A stretch of DNA of 64,000 nt. Source: CAYYIS01 sp964470965 (GTDB taxonomy: Bacteria; JAAXHH01; JABIQT01). The position numbers and the translations under genes are program-made. The stretch lies in the NCBI GenBank assembly GCA_964470965.1, contig CAYYIS010000019.1, positions 1 to 64,000 of the forward strand, read 5' to 3'. The notes below the pieces were generated by a model that saw nothing but the letters and a program-made list of their open reading frames with translations, ran no database searches and had not been told where the DNA came from. Below are positions 26,514 to 34,798 of this stretch, piece by piece; the stretch's first letter is position 1, and every line of letters starts with the position of its first letter.

Positions 26514-28036
26514 TCAATCTCCTGCTCTTCCTGCCCATAGGATTCTTTAATCAGTTTGTTCAAATATTCTGAAGGGTTTTCAACGGCTTCCTTGGAGACG
26601 GTCAATTCCGAACGCTGGAGCAGCTTCAGGCCATGGCTGTAGTCCTTGAACATCTCCATACCGAGTTCATCGGCAGGTACCCCTTGTTCGGATGCGTTTT
26701 TCAACAGCGCTTCCCTGGCTTCCGGTTCCAGGTTCAATTTGAGATTATACTCTTCCTTGAAACGTGCCTCAAACCGGGAGATAGCCGCCTGAGTGAGTAG
26801 CACGTTCAGGGATTCTTCAGGATGTTCCACCACCTCACGGGTGACCCTGAAATCGGAAATCGAGGTAGAAGGCAGCTTTTTCTCATATTTGATTAAAACC
26901 TTCTCGCAGACGCCTACCAGACCCCGGGCCCCTGTTTTTTCGTCGAAGGCCCGTTGCGCGATCAATTCCAACGCGTCGTCATCGAATTCCACCGTGATAT
27001 CGTACGCTCTGAAATCCCGCTTCTTGGCCTGAACCACCGTGCTGTTGGGATTCTTCAGAATATGGTACAGGTCATCCGCATTCAGAGGATGCAGCGTGGC
27101 GATGACCGGCAGACGACCAACGAATTCCGACTCGAAGCCGTACTGGATTAGATCTTCGGATTTTACATGCTTTAGCCAAGAGGGTTCCTCACTGTCGTCT
27201 GTCTCTACCGGTTCGTCCGCCGTAATAAAACCTATCTGCTGCTGATTCATCCGGCGATTGATAATATCTTCCAGGTTCTGAAACGCGCCGCTGACTATAA
27301 ACAGGATGTTGCGGGTATTGACTTTCTTCTTCTGGATTTTACCGGTCCGCTGAAACTGGAGAGCGTTTTCCATCTGCGAAGTGAGGTCGTGGGGCGCTTG
27401 AAGATCCACCTCCGTCTCCTCCATCAGCTTCAGGAGCGTTCTCTGAACGCCCGTGCGAGATACGTCCGGCCCGACGACTGTGCCGGACGCGGCTATCTTG
27501 TCGATTTCATCGATGTAGATGATACCGTACTGAGCCAGCTCAATATTCCCGTCGGCTTCGCTTACCAGTGAACGCACCAGATCGTCCACATCGCCGCCCA
27601 CATAACCGGTTTCACTGAATTTGGTGGCATCGCCCTTTACGAACGGCACCCCGAGTTTCTTGGCGATAAGTTTTATCAGGTAAGTCTTACCGACACCGGT
27701 CCCGCCGATCATAATTATATTATTCTTGATATTACCGACCGAATCATCATCGTCATCCAGCCTGATCCGATTAAAATGAGTGCAGATTTTTGTGGCGAGA
27801 ATCTCCTTGGCTTCGCCCTGCCGGATCACATATTGATCCAGATATGCTTCCAGCTCTTCCGGCCTCATCTCGAAACGGAAGTCCGTCGGCTCCTCGCCCT
27901 CTGTTTCGGGACCGGCCGGTGTCCCTTCCTGTTCCGCCTGGGCGAACGCTACGTTCGCACCGTATTTATGCTGGAAAAAATCCTTGAGATCCTTCTGAAT
28001 ATCTCCAAGATTCGGAGGTGCATCTTTAGAAGACAT
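26510..28036 (-). CDS. ClpX-like AAA+ unfoldase without zinc finger
   Basis: 508 residues. The AAA+ core has Walker A GGTGVGKT (111-118), Walker B IIYIDEIDK (172-180), the substrate pore loop GYVG (144-147), sensor/arginine-finger segment EFVGRLPVI, and a sensor II region DEKTGARGL. An IGF tripeptide (268-270) that in ClpX docks onto ClpP is kept in QQQIGF. The normal N-terminal C4 zinc finger is absent; residues 1-55 are acidic and cysteine-free, so adaptor and substrate choice should differ. The ATG at 28036 follows GAAAGG; an in-frame TTG lies two codons earlier. First gene of a four-gene overlapping operon. Confidence 0.88.
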   Translation of the reverse strand: MSSKDAPPNLGDIQKDLKDFFQHKYGANVAFAQAEQEGTPAGPETEGEEPTDFRFEMRPEELEAYLDQYVIRQGEAKEILATKICTHFNRIRLDDDDDSVGNIKNNIIMIGGTGVGKTYLIKLIAKKLGVPFVKGDATKFSETGYVGGDVDDLVRSLVSEADGNIELAQYGIIYIDEIDKIAASGTVVGPDVSRTGVQRTLLKLMEETEVDLQAPHDLTSQMENALQFQRTGKIQKKKVNTRNILFIVSGAFQNLEDIINRRMNQQQIGFITADEPVETDDSEEPSWLKHVKSEDLIQYGFESEFVGRLPVIATLHPLNADDLYHILKNPNSTVVQAKKRDFRAYDITVEFDDDALELIAQRAFDEKTGARGLVGVCEKVLIKYEKKLPSTSISDFRVTREVVEHPEESLNVLLTQAAISRFEARFKEEYNLKLNLEPEAREALLKNASEQGVPADELGMEMFKDYSHGLKLLQRSELTVSKEAVENPSEYLNKLIKESYGQEEQEIE

Positions 28037-28149
28037 GAGCAACCTTTCAGTTCAGTGCTTGTTCACAGAAAATAATCCGGCGGCGAATCGCTTCAATTGC
28101 CGACTTCTGCATTGTCCTGTTTCGCTATTTCTGGAGAGCTGCGTGTGGA

Positions 28150-28509
28150 TCAGCCGGCACGCGTGCCGTTCGGAACAGACTGTTCCGGCACTGCCAGGAC
28201 TGGAAGTACACCGTCCGCGTAACCGATGTCGAACAGCATACCTTCGGACAGCTGCCCCATCATCTTTCTCGGTTCGAGGTTAACAACGAACAACGCCTGC
28301 CTGCCCTCGAGTTCGGATGGATCGTCTCGTTCCTGTTTTATCCCCGCCAGTATGGTGCGGTGATGATCCCCTAAGTCTACGATCAATCGGACCAGTCTAT
28401 CCGAGCCCTCAATCCCCTCCGTCCTAAGGATGGTACCTACACGAATGTCGAGCTTGTCGAATTCTTCGAATTTTATGTGTGGTTTTACGGACGCAGGCGT
28501 GAAATCCAT
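28150..28509 (-). CDS. CsaA / MetRS-C-like tRNA-binding domain protein
   Basis: 119 residues, a single OB-fold tRNA-binding domain. The motifs are FDKLDIRVGTI at the N-terminal strand, KQERDDPSELEGRQALFVVN with the conserved NLEPRKMMG, and SEGMLFDIG. This is the same domain as the C terminus of bacterial methionyl-tRNA synthetase, and as CsaA or Trbp111 it binds tRNA elbows as a homodimer. No synthetase gene is beside it. The ATG at 28509 is chosen since the family starts here; GGAG lies 11 bases upstream. Confidence 0.85.
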   Translation of the reverse strand: MDFTPASVKPHIKFEEFDKLDIRVGTILRTEGIEGSDRLVRLIVDLGDHHRTILAGIKQERDDPSELEGRQALFVVNLEPRKMMGQLSEGMLFDIGYADGVLPVLAVPEQSVPNGTRAG

Positions 28510-29106
28510 TGATAATTCTACTCCATTAAATGCCGTTGGATTAATCTTACGCAATATAGCAAATTTAAAGTGTTTGGGCAAGTGACGAAAGCCCCATTAA
28601 GAAAAGAAAATATTGGACCGCATGGACAGGTGTGTTTCGCGTTAAACCAGCCTTGCAGGAAGAGGATCTCCTGGATCAGAGCCAGTCCGCCGCCCTGTTC
28701 GCCGGGCATCGCACAGAAAAACAGCGAGTACAGATGGGACTGGATTTGATGTAGAATACCCGATCCGAGAACTTACTTCCATCTATACAGGCCCAGTGCC
28801 CTCCTCCGTTTATCATTACGGGACGACTTTATGTTTGGCGCCACTGAATCCGGCCGACAGATGACAATTTCCACCAGGATCTGCACGCCGTAGTCATTGG
28901 GTGGGGTTCTGCTTGAACTTGCCCAAGCCCACACAAGAGCAGACAGACGCATTCGGGTTGTCGTCGCGCGGACCATACTAAGGCGGAAGGAAAAACATCG
29001 TGGTTATCGATCATCTCCTAGTATTTTCCAGCGTGCCAGTAGAGCGGAAGACCCCGTATTTCCATGACCGTTTCATTACCTACCGTCTTTATACTTGATC
29101 CATGCG
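28510..29106. other. Intergenic stretch, nothing certain
   Basis: No gene supported. Around 28641-28750 a plus frame reads VKPALQEEDLLDQSQSAALF up to a stop and could be the tail of a lost gene, but no family is recognised. The right part leads into the sialidase promoter. Confidence 0.3.
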
Positions 29107-29135
29107 TTGACACCCTGAACCCTACCCTATATATT
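29107..29135 (+). promoter_or_regulatory. Near-perfect sigma-70 promoter of the sialidase gene
   Basis: TTGACA (29107-29112), 17-base spacer, TATATT (29130-29135), predicting a start near 29142 and a leader of about 50 bases to the ATG at 29194. Confidence 0.7.
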
Positions 29136-29193
29136 CCGAACAAACAATCCAAAACCTAATCACGACTAATCAAGAGAATGCGCAGACAGGGTT

Positions 29194-30297
29194 ATGAAGC
29201 TTGAAATTTTCGAAGAGGGAATGATCGCACGGCAGCCGGAAGTCGGCCCGACGGCTGTTGCAGCTTGTTCCAGGTGTTCGGTAACGGATAACGGTGACCT
29301 TGTGTGCACGTACTCCGTGCAGGAGGAATTGGGCCGAAACGACTTCAAAAAGGTGATCGTCCGTTCGTCGGACGGCGGAACAACATGGTCCGAACCGGAA
29401 TATATCTGGCCACATCTACACAACAAGTTCTCACTGATCGGCTCCATCAGCCGGGCGCAGGACGGCGAGCTTTTTCTCTTCGGAATCCGCATACCGATCG
29501 ATACGCAGGGAGAATCGTTCTGGTCGGAAGCGAGTGAAGGCATAAAGCAGAACACACTCTTCCATGCCTCTTCGACCGACAACGGCCACACCTGGACCGA
29601 CCCGGCCCCTCTTCCGCTGCCTATCCCCGGTTCCGCGGAAGCACCGGGCGCCATAACGGTGATGAAGGACGGTGGCTGGATCTGCTGCTACTCTCCGTAC
29701 AACACGTTTGATTCAACAGTAGAGGTGGACCGGCACCAGGTGGTCTACATGCGTTCCGACGATCGCGGTCTGAACTGGACGCATGGCGCTATGCTGCGGT
29801 TCGAGGATACCGCATCCACTGCGGCCGAAGCCTGGGTTGTTGAACTATCGGACGGTAGGCTACTGGGCACCTGCTGGCACATTCCGCCCCACGGTCAACC
29901 GGATTACTCCAACGCCTATGCCCTCTCACAGGACGGCGGCCGTACCTGGACGTCCACCCGGGGCACCGGAACGCTGGGCCAGTCTCCGGCACTTGCCCCA
30001 TTGCCCGACGGGCGGGTCTTATTCGTTTACAACCAGCGCAAACACGGTGAACCCGGTATTCGCCTGGCCATATCCCGCCCGACGCCCGAGAACTTCGGAA
30101 TTGAAATCGACAGGCCGGTCTGGCAGGCGGAAAACCGTACCCGGAGTGACACCTCCGGAGACCATGACAACTGGCAGGATTACGCATTCGGCGAACCTTC
30201 GGTCACGCTTCTGCCAGACGGTGCCTTCCTGGTCGCGTTCTGGAAGATCCAGCCGGAAGAACGCGGCATAGGATACGTTAAGGTTAGAATGGGATAG
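29194..30297 (+). CDS. BNR-repeat sialidase-like glycosidase
   Basis: 367 residues with four Asp boxes: SSDGGTTW, STDNGHTW, SDDRGLNW and SQDGGRTW, each at a blade turn of a six-bladed propeller. This is the BNR_2/exo-alpha-sialidase fold. No signal peptide is seen, so it may act inside the cell on imported sugars. The arginine triad of true sialidases cannot be confirmed by eye, so the substrate may be another sugar acid. Followed after 17 bases by a PhyH gene, probably in one transcript. Confidence 0.85.
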   Translation: MKLEIFEEGMIARQPEVGPTAVAACSRCSVTDNGDLVCTYSVQEELGRNDFKKVIVRSSDGGTTWSEPEYIWPHLHNKFSLIGSISRAQDGELFLFGIRIPIDTQGESFWSEASEGIKQNTLFHASSTDNGHTWTDPAPLPLPIPGSAEAPGAITVMKDGGWICCYSPYNTFDSTVEVDRHQVVYMRSDDRGLNWTHGAMLRFEDTASTAAEAWVVELSDGRLLGTCWHIPPHGQPDYSNAYALSQDGGRTWTSTRGTGTLGQSPALAPLPDGRVLFVYNQRKHGEPGIRLAISRPTPENFGIEIDRPVWQAENRTRSDTSGDHDNWQDYAFGEPSVTLLPDGAFLVAFWKIQPEERGIGYVKVRMG

Positions 30298-30314
30298 GAT
30301 GTGAAGGTACATTG

Positions 30315-31118
30315 ATGACACTCGAAGAACAGAAGGATTTTTTCGAGGAACAGGGATTTCTGATCGTAGAGAACCTGCTGTCTTCCGAGATAGTCGAGCA
30401 GTGCCGGAAAGAGATCGAGCGGCTGCATCATGTGGCAGCAGAACTGGAGTCTAAGGGCGAATCGGTACCCGGTAGCTTCCAGAAAGAGCCGTATACGGAC
30501 GGTGCGAACAACGAGGATGGGCTGCCGGTGCTCAGAAAGGTCGAGAACACCCGCAAGTATTCAACGGTGTTCCGGGATCTGTCGGCCCATCCAGAATTGA
30601 TAGTCGCCGTGCAGAACCTGATCGGCGAAGACCTGCTGTTGTTCCGCAGCACGCTCATGCTCAAACCGGCGTTTCACGGTTCCGCCCACGGTCTGCACCA
30701 GGACTCCGCCTATTGGCCCATGGAACCGCCCAAACTGGTGACCGTGAGTATTGCCCTCAATGACGCCACACCAAAGAACGGCTGTATCAAAGTCATTCCG
30801 GGCAGTCACAAATGGGGCCTGAAGGAATGGGGTCATATCGCCCGGGATAAGCACGAGACTATGACGGACCGAGAAGATATAGATGTCTCCGGCCAGATAG
30901 ACCTGCCGCTGTCCGCGGGCAGCGCAGTATGTTTCCACAGCCTGATGGTACACGGCTCCGGCGCCAATATGTCGCCCAATCCCAGAAATACCGCATTGTA
31001 TGCTTACTTCTCCCCCGAAGTCCGGTATGTCCCCAAAGGAGAGCGCCCGCAGGAAAAATCATTCCCTGTGGTCGCCGGTCTGGACGGGCGGGAGGAGTTA
31101 AAGTTGGTAGCGTATTAA
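30315..31118 (+). CDS. PhyH-family Fe(II)/2-oxoglutarate dioxygenase
   Basis: 267 residues. The iron triad is H128 and D130 in GLHQDSAYWP and H213 in LMVHGSGAN, with R224 (PNPRNTALYAYF) to hold 2-oxoglutarate. The family hydroxylates unactivated C-H bonds in lipids, amino acids, phosphonates or natural products; the substrate is unknown. The ATG at 30315 is preferred over the TTG one codon earlier. It lies 17 bases after the sialidase gene, so the two are likely co-transcribed. Confidence 0.88.
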   Translation: MTLEEQKDFFEEQGFLIVENLLSSEIVEQCRKEIERLHHVAAELESKGESVPGSFQKEPYTDGANNEDGLPVLRKVENTRKYSTVFRDLSAHPELIVAVQNLIGEDLLLFRSTLMLKPAFHGSAHGLHQDSAYWPMEPPKLVTVSIALNDATPKNGCIKVIPGSHKWGLKEWGHIARDKHETMTDREDIDVSGQIDLPLSAGSAVCFHSLMVHGSGANMSPNPRNTALYAYFSPEVRYVPKGERPQEKSFPVVAGLDGREELKLVAY

Positions 31119-31353
31119 AGGACCGGCTCCTGATCGCAAACCAGTTTGTCCCTCAGGTTCCGTGCAGCCCAGGTTCTACCATACGGCGAAGGCTCCGCGT
31201 GATTCCACAATCTGGCCGATGCCCCTAAGGCACCCGTCCGTCCATATGCTGTTCTGCAAAGCCGTGCCCCGAAGAAATCGGACGTGTATTGGGCTAAACG
31301 ATAAAATGGCACTCCACCTTTTAGACCTGTAAACGGGATACGATGAAGAACAG

Positions 31354-32124
31354 ATGAGAAATCCGGTGCAAGATCCTATCTTCCACGACTACACCTTCAC
31401 CGAAGCAGATAGAACAATTCTGGATCGAGACGGGCACCTCGCGCTGCCCGGTCTGCTGACACAAGACGCCTGCCACAGACTCACAGCCTCCCTGGCACGC
31501 ATCCAGGAGCTGCATGAGGCCCATGACGAGCCGGAGACATCGCCACAACGATATGTTGCTGAATATGATGAATATATGGCAAGCTTGATCGGCCATCGGC
31601 AGATGCTTACGCTTGCACATACCTTTCTGGGTCCGGTGATCCGGTACGATCATTGTGTTGGTCTCAATCGCCGGGGAGGGGATAAGGGAAGCAATTGGCA
31701 CAGTCATGCCTATGCGGATGAACGCCCCGAACTGGGTTTCATCCGCGTGTTTTTCTATGTTAACGGCTTCGAAAAGGACGATGCAAACTTGAAGGTTGTG
31801 CCGGGCAGCCACCTGTATCGGGATCGATCTATTCATGCGGAATCTGACAAGGAATTGTGTTCCGGCTGGTTGAAAGGCAAGGCACACCCCTTAACTGGTG
31901 AGCCCCTTGAATTGGTACCTCTGGAAGTACCACCGGGAACAGTGATAATCATGTGGACCCACGCTGCCCACGGCGTCACCGCTCGCCGCCCGGACAGCGT
32001 CACACGCTGGTGTGTGGTTTACGCCTACAGGAATCCCGGCGAGCCGTCAGGGGCCCGATGGATCACCGAGCGCTTCGAAAACGCAGGTATCCACGGTACC
32101 GACGGATTGATGAGTTTGCTATGA
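31354..32124 (+). CDS. PhyH-like dioxygenase with His-x-His in place of His-x-Asp
   Basis: 256 residues, otherwise a normal PhyH fold (ends of the core: KVVPGSHLYRD; distal H203/H206 in WTHAAHGV; R218 in SVTRWCVVYAY). The usual HxD iron pair reads NWHSHAYAD, giving H116-S-H118. An aspartate five residues before or after could compensate (D122), but the canonical ligand is missing. Either the metal site is altered or the protein acts differently. The function is unknown. Two dozen similar cases could be a real subfamily, but I cannot count them here. Confidence 0.8.
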   Translation: MRNPVQDPIFHDYTFTEADRTILDRDGHLALPGLLTQDACHRLTASLARIQELHEAHDEPETSPQRYVAEYDEYMASLIGHRQMLTLAHTFLGPVIRYDHCVGLNRRGGDKGSNWHSHAYADERPELGFIRVFFYVNGFEKDDANLKVVPGSHLYRDRSIHAESDKELCSGWLKGKAHPLTGEPLELVPLEVPPGTVIIMWTHAAHGVTARRPDSVTRWCVVYAYRNPGEPSGARWITERFENAGIHGTDGLMSLL

Positions 32125-32612
32125 TGTCCGGACAGAAAAGAAGAACCATCATCAGAAGTCTTGGGTTGCAATGGAGCTCTGCTGATCTGGGTATAGGGCA
32201 GCCATTGTTGGATTTCCTCTTCGCAGAAACACCTGCCGACCCCAGCGGTGGGACCACTGGGCCATAAGAGGAAACCGAGCCGGTTGAAGACATTGGCGAT
32301 ATCCAACACCCGGCACCGGACAATCGGTCCCAGTTCAACCGACCTATGATTATCGTGCCATCCGGTTTCGGGATGATCCTGCTGTGAGGCCTGGCCGGTG
32401 ACCGTGCCATCAGAATTCTTGTTGTAATCGGCCTGGTCGGATGCCTGCAGGTTCAGAAACTCATGCCATTGAACTGGACCGGTACATCCTGGCTGCTTGC
32501 GCTACGGAAGAGCGTCCACTGAACACACTGGCTATCGTAAGGTTAGGAACATTCATTCTGGAAGAACAGCCGTCAACAGGATGTGTATCATTCCTTATAA
32601 AGGGAAGAGATC
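32125..32612. other. Intergenic stretch, degraded sequence
   Basis: No gene supported. On the minus strand two frames show protein-like pieces (IIPKPDGTIIIGRLNWDRL near 32370 and CEEEIQQWLPYTQ near 32215), separated by a frame change, so an old gene may have decayed here. The family was not recognised. The last bases provide the AAGGGAAGAG site of the next gene. Confidence 0.3.
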
Positions 32613-33584
32613 ATGCGCATATTAATTACCGGTATTTCAGGTCGAATCGGAGCGAATCTGGCGGCACGGCTCGTAAGAGAAGGGCATGACGTTCGGGGCC
32701 TGATCTGGCCCCGTGATCTTCGGACGGAGAAGGTGGCCAACCTGGGTGTCGAGTTGATCTCCGGCAGTGTCACCGAAACGGAAGATGCCCGAAAAGCGGC
32801 AGACGGAATGGACGCCATATACCACTTGGCCGCGGCGTTTCAAGGCGGCGGGCCTTTTACCGAAGAGGAATACTTCGAGATTAACGTTCGGGGAACATTC
32901 AACATGCTGGAAGCGGCACGGCATGTGGATAGGTTGGAACATTTCTGCTACGCCGGGACCGATGCGGTGTACCGGAAATACATCCCGGGAGGTATTCCCG
33001 ATCCGATTAACGAGACCATGTTTGTGGAACCGAAAGGAGATTATGCACTAACCAAATCACTGGGTGAAGACCTTTGCCTCGGCTACTGGAGAGGTCATGG
33101 GCTGCCGGTGACGGTCACGCGGTTCGCCAATGTTCTGGGCGCAGGTGAAATCCTGAAATTCACCCAGTTCTTTCTGAGCAGAATGAAGGGCAATTCGCAC
33201 CTCTCCTCCCTGTGGGCTGGTGAAGAGCGGCTGATTATTCTGCGTGACGAAAACGGCCGGCCGTATAAAAAACATGTCGCAGATGTCCGGGATATCGTAG
33301 ACGGTTGCTTTGCGGTACTGGGCAAAAGCGCCGCCCTAGGTCAAATCATACAACTGGCTGCACCGGAAGCATTTACATGGGATGTGGCCATACCCCACTT
33401 ATCGGCAGCGCTTGGTATCCCGTATGTAGAAGCAGATGTTCCAGGCACCCCCACATTCTATGAATTTGACCTCACCCGCTCCCGAACTCTGTTGCAATTC
33501 GAGCCGGAATACCATATCATCCGTATGATAGATGACGCGGTCCGATTCGACCGGGGTGAAGACATCGGTCTGCTGGAGACGTAG
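32613..33584 (+). CDS. NAD-dependent epimerase/dehydratase (extended SDR)
   Basis: 323 residues. Rossmann motif TGISGRIG (G7, G10, G13), AGTDAVYRK with the catalytic Thr, and Y144-x-x-x-K148 in DYALTKSLGE. Extended SDRs of this type act on NDP-sugars or sugar acids; the PLYGxxx-type substrate loop is not diagnostic. The segment DENGRPYKKHVADVRDIVDG is the usual C-terminal block. It is the first gene of a run of closely spaced genes (kinase, PII-like protein, MFS-HEAT), with AAGGGAAG before its ATG. Confidence 0.88.
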   Translation: MRILITGISGRIGANLAARLVREGHDVRGLIWPRDLRTEKVANLGVELISGSVTETEDARKAADGMDAIYHLAAAFQGGGPFTEEEYFEINVRGTFNMLEAARHVDRLEHFCYAGTDAVYRKYIPGGIPDPINETMFVEPKGDYALTKSLGEDLCLGYWRGHGLPVTVTRFANVLGAGEILKFTQFFLSRMKGNSHLSSLWAGEERLIILRDENGRPYKKHVADVRDIVDGCFAVLGKSAALGQIIQLAAPEAFTWDVAIPHLSAALGIPYVEADVPGTPTFYEFDLTRSRTLLQFEPEYHIIRMIDDAVRFDRGEDIGLLET

Positions 33585-33607
33585 GAAATCATGGAGGAGA
33601 CTCATCA

Positions 33608-34324
33608 ATGCGATCCATCTTCGTCGGTATCGAATATGCCGGTAAAACCACACTGATCAATCATCTGCAGCGCTACTACAACCACCGTAACCGTTCCACA
33701 CATAATGACGATCATTTCACGATTCCGGACGCCAGTCTGAGTCCAGCGTCGCGGTCTGAATACGTTGGATATCCGGATGATGTCAAGGAACGGATGCAGC
33801 GGATGCAGCTGCATTACCATATCGAAGTCATCAAGAACTACCCGAATACCCTCATCAGCGGATGGCATATCGAAGAGGGGATTTATACGTCTATGTACGG
33901 TAACGACCCAGGGAATCCTTATTACCCGAACTACAATTACGGCTACCAGAGGCATTACGAGGTGATGACGCTCGAAGCCCGGTTGCCCGACATCGTCATG
34001 TTCAAAATCACCGCTGACGACGACACTATCAGAGAGCGGATGCGGACTGATCCCCATGAATATCAGATCATTAGGGAACAGGACATCCCGGAACTCAAAA
34101 AACGATTCGACGAAGAGGTCGAAAAATCTCTGTTCAACAGCAAGGGCCGCCTCGTGACCATCGACACCACCGACAGGACCCCGATAGAATCCCTGGATGA
34201 ATTGCTGATCAAATCGGAACCGCTCATCACCGACGGCGAATTGGCAATGCGTGCCATGCCAGTTCCGATTGGAGAGTACGAAGTGCGTTATGAAAACGGC
34301 GTCCGGAAAATGGACATGCGATGA
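33608..34324 (+). CDS. P-loop kinase-like protein (dTMP-kinase-like fold)
   Basis: 238 residues. Walker A is GIEYAGKTTL at 7-16. The rest resembles thymidylate or deoxynucleoside kinases only in outline: a DxH segment (DDHFTIPDA), an Arg-rich LID-like stretch (IRERMRTDPHEYQIIREQDI) and a closing strand RLVTIDTT. The tyrosine- and asparagine-rich loop at about 105-120 (PYYPNYNYGYQRHY) is unusual. The substrate may be a nucleoside, a sugar or another small molecule. A very strong GGAGGAG lies before the ATG. Confidence 0.7.
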   Translation: MRSIFVGIEYAGKTTLINHLQRYYNHRNRSTHNDDHFTIPDASLSPASRSEYVGYPDDVKERMQRMQLHYHIEVIKNYPNTLISGWHIEEGIYTSMYGNDPGNPYYPNYNYGYQRHYEVMTLEARLPDIVMFKITADDDTIRERMRTDPHEYQIIREQDIPELKKRFDEEVEKSLFNSKGRLVTIDTTDRTPIESLDELLIKSEPLITDGELAMRAMPVPIGEYEVRYENGVRKMDMR

Positions 34325-34413
34325 TGAAGGAATTGAAAATGTACAAAGGCAGGATCACCAATGACCGCCTGATGCCGTTACAGCACGGTGGTCGGAGCTG
34401 GACATTGAACTGA
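34324..34413 (+). CDS. 29-residue peptide or remnant coupled to the kinase stop
   Basis: An ATG overlaps the stop of the kinase gene by one base (TGATG) and opens a frame MKELKMYKGRITNDRLMPLQ... ending at TGA 34411-34413. The ITNDRLMPL stretch looks like a real protein segment, so it may be the truncated N terminus of a lost gene rather than a working peptide. Confidence 0.3.
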   Translation: MKELKMYKGRITNDRLMPLQHGGRSWTLN

Positions 34414-34468
34414 ATCCCGGCCTGACAAACGGGTTGCTGGCGGAACGAGAGCCGTATGGAGGATAATT

Positions 34469-34798
34469 ATGAAACTGCTCATCGTAATCGTTAACAAACG
34501 TGATATCCGGCGTCTGAGCGATGCGCTCGTGGACACCGGGTTTCGGTTTACAAAAATCGGCAGCTCCGGAGGTTTTCTTGGTGAGGGCAACGTCACCCTG
34601 CTAATTGGGCTGGTCGAAGCCGATGTGGAAGCTGCCATCGAGATTATACGCGTCCATTGCAAGTCCCGTGAAGAGCCAATGAGCGTCGTTCAGCCTGGTA
34701 CCCGTATAGAGGCCAATCCTCTCGAAGAAGCCATTGCCGTCCCCGTGGGTGGGGCGCAGGTGTTTGTACTCAACGTTGAACAGGTCGTTCAGGTGTGA
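34469..34798 (+). CDS. PII-like signal protein of the DarA/PstA (DUF970) family
   Basis: 109 residues, the family length. Markers: KLLIVIVNKRDIRRLSDALV at the N terminus, then FRFTKIGSSGGFLGEGNVTLL, which in DarA/PstA forms the loop binding cyclic di-AMP, and EIIRVHCKSREE. The protein forms a trimer with a PII fold and reports on a small ligand by changing its flexible loops. Strong GGAGG before the ATG. Its stop overlaps the start of the next gene (GTGA), so it is made together with the MFS-HEAT transporter. Whether it binds c-di-AMP here is inference from the family; no cyclase gene is in the window. Confidence 0.85.
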   Translation: MKLLIVIVNKRDIRRLSDALVDTGFRFTKIGSSGGFLGEGNVTLLIGLVEADVEAAIEIIRVHCKSREEPMSVVQPGTRIEANPLEEAIAVPVGGAQVFVLNVEQVVQV

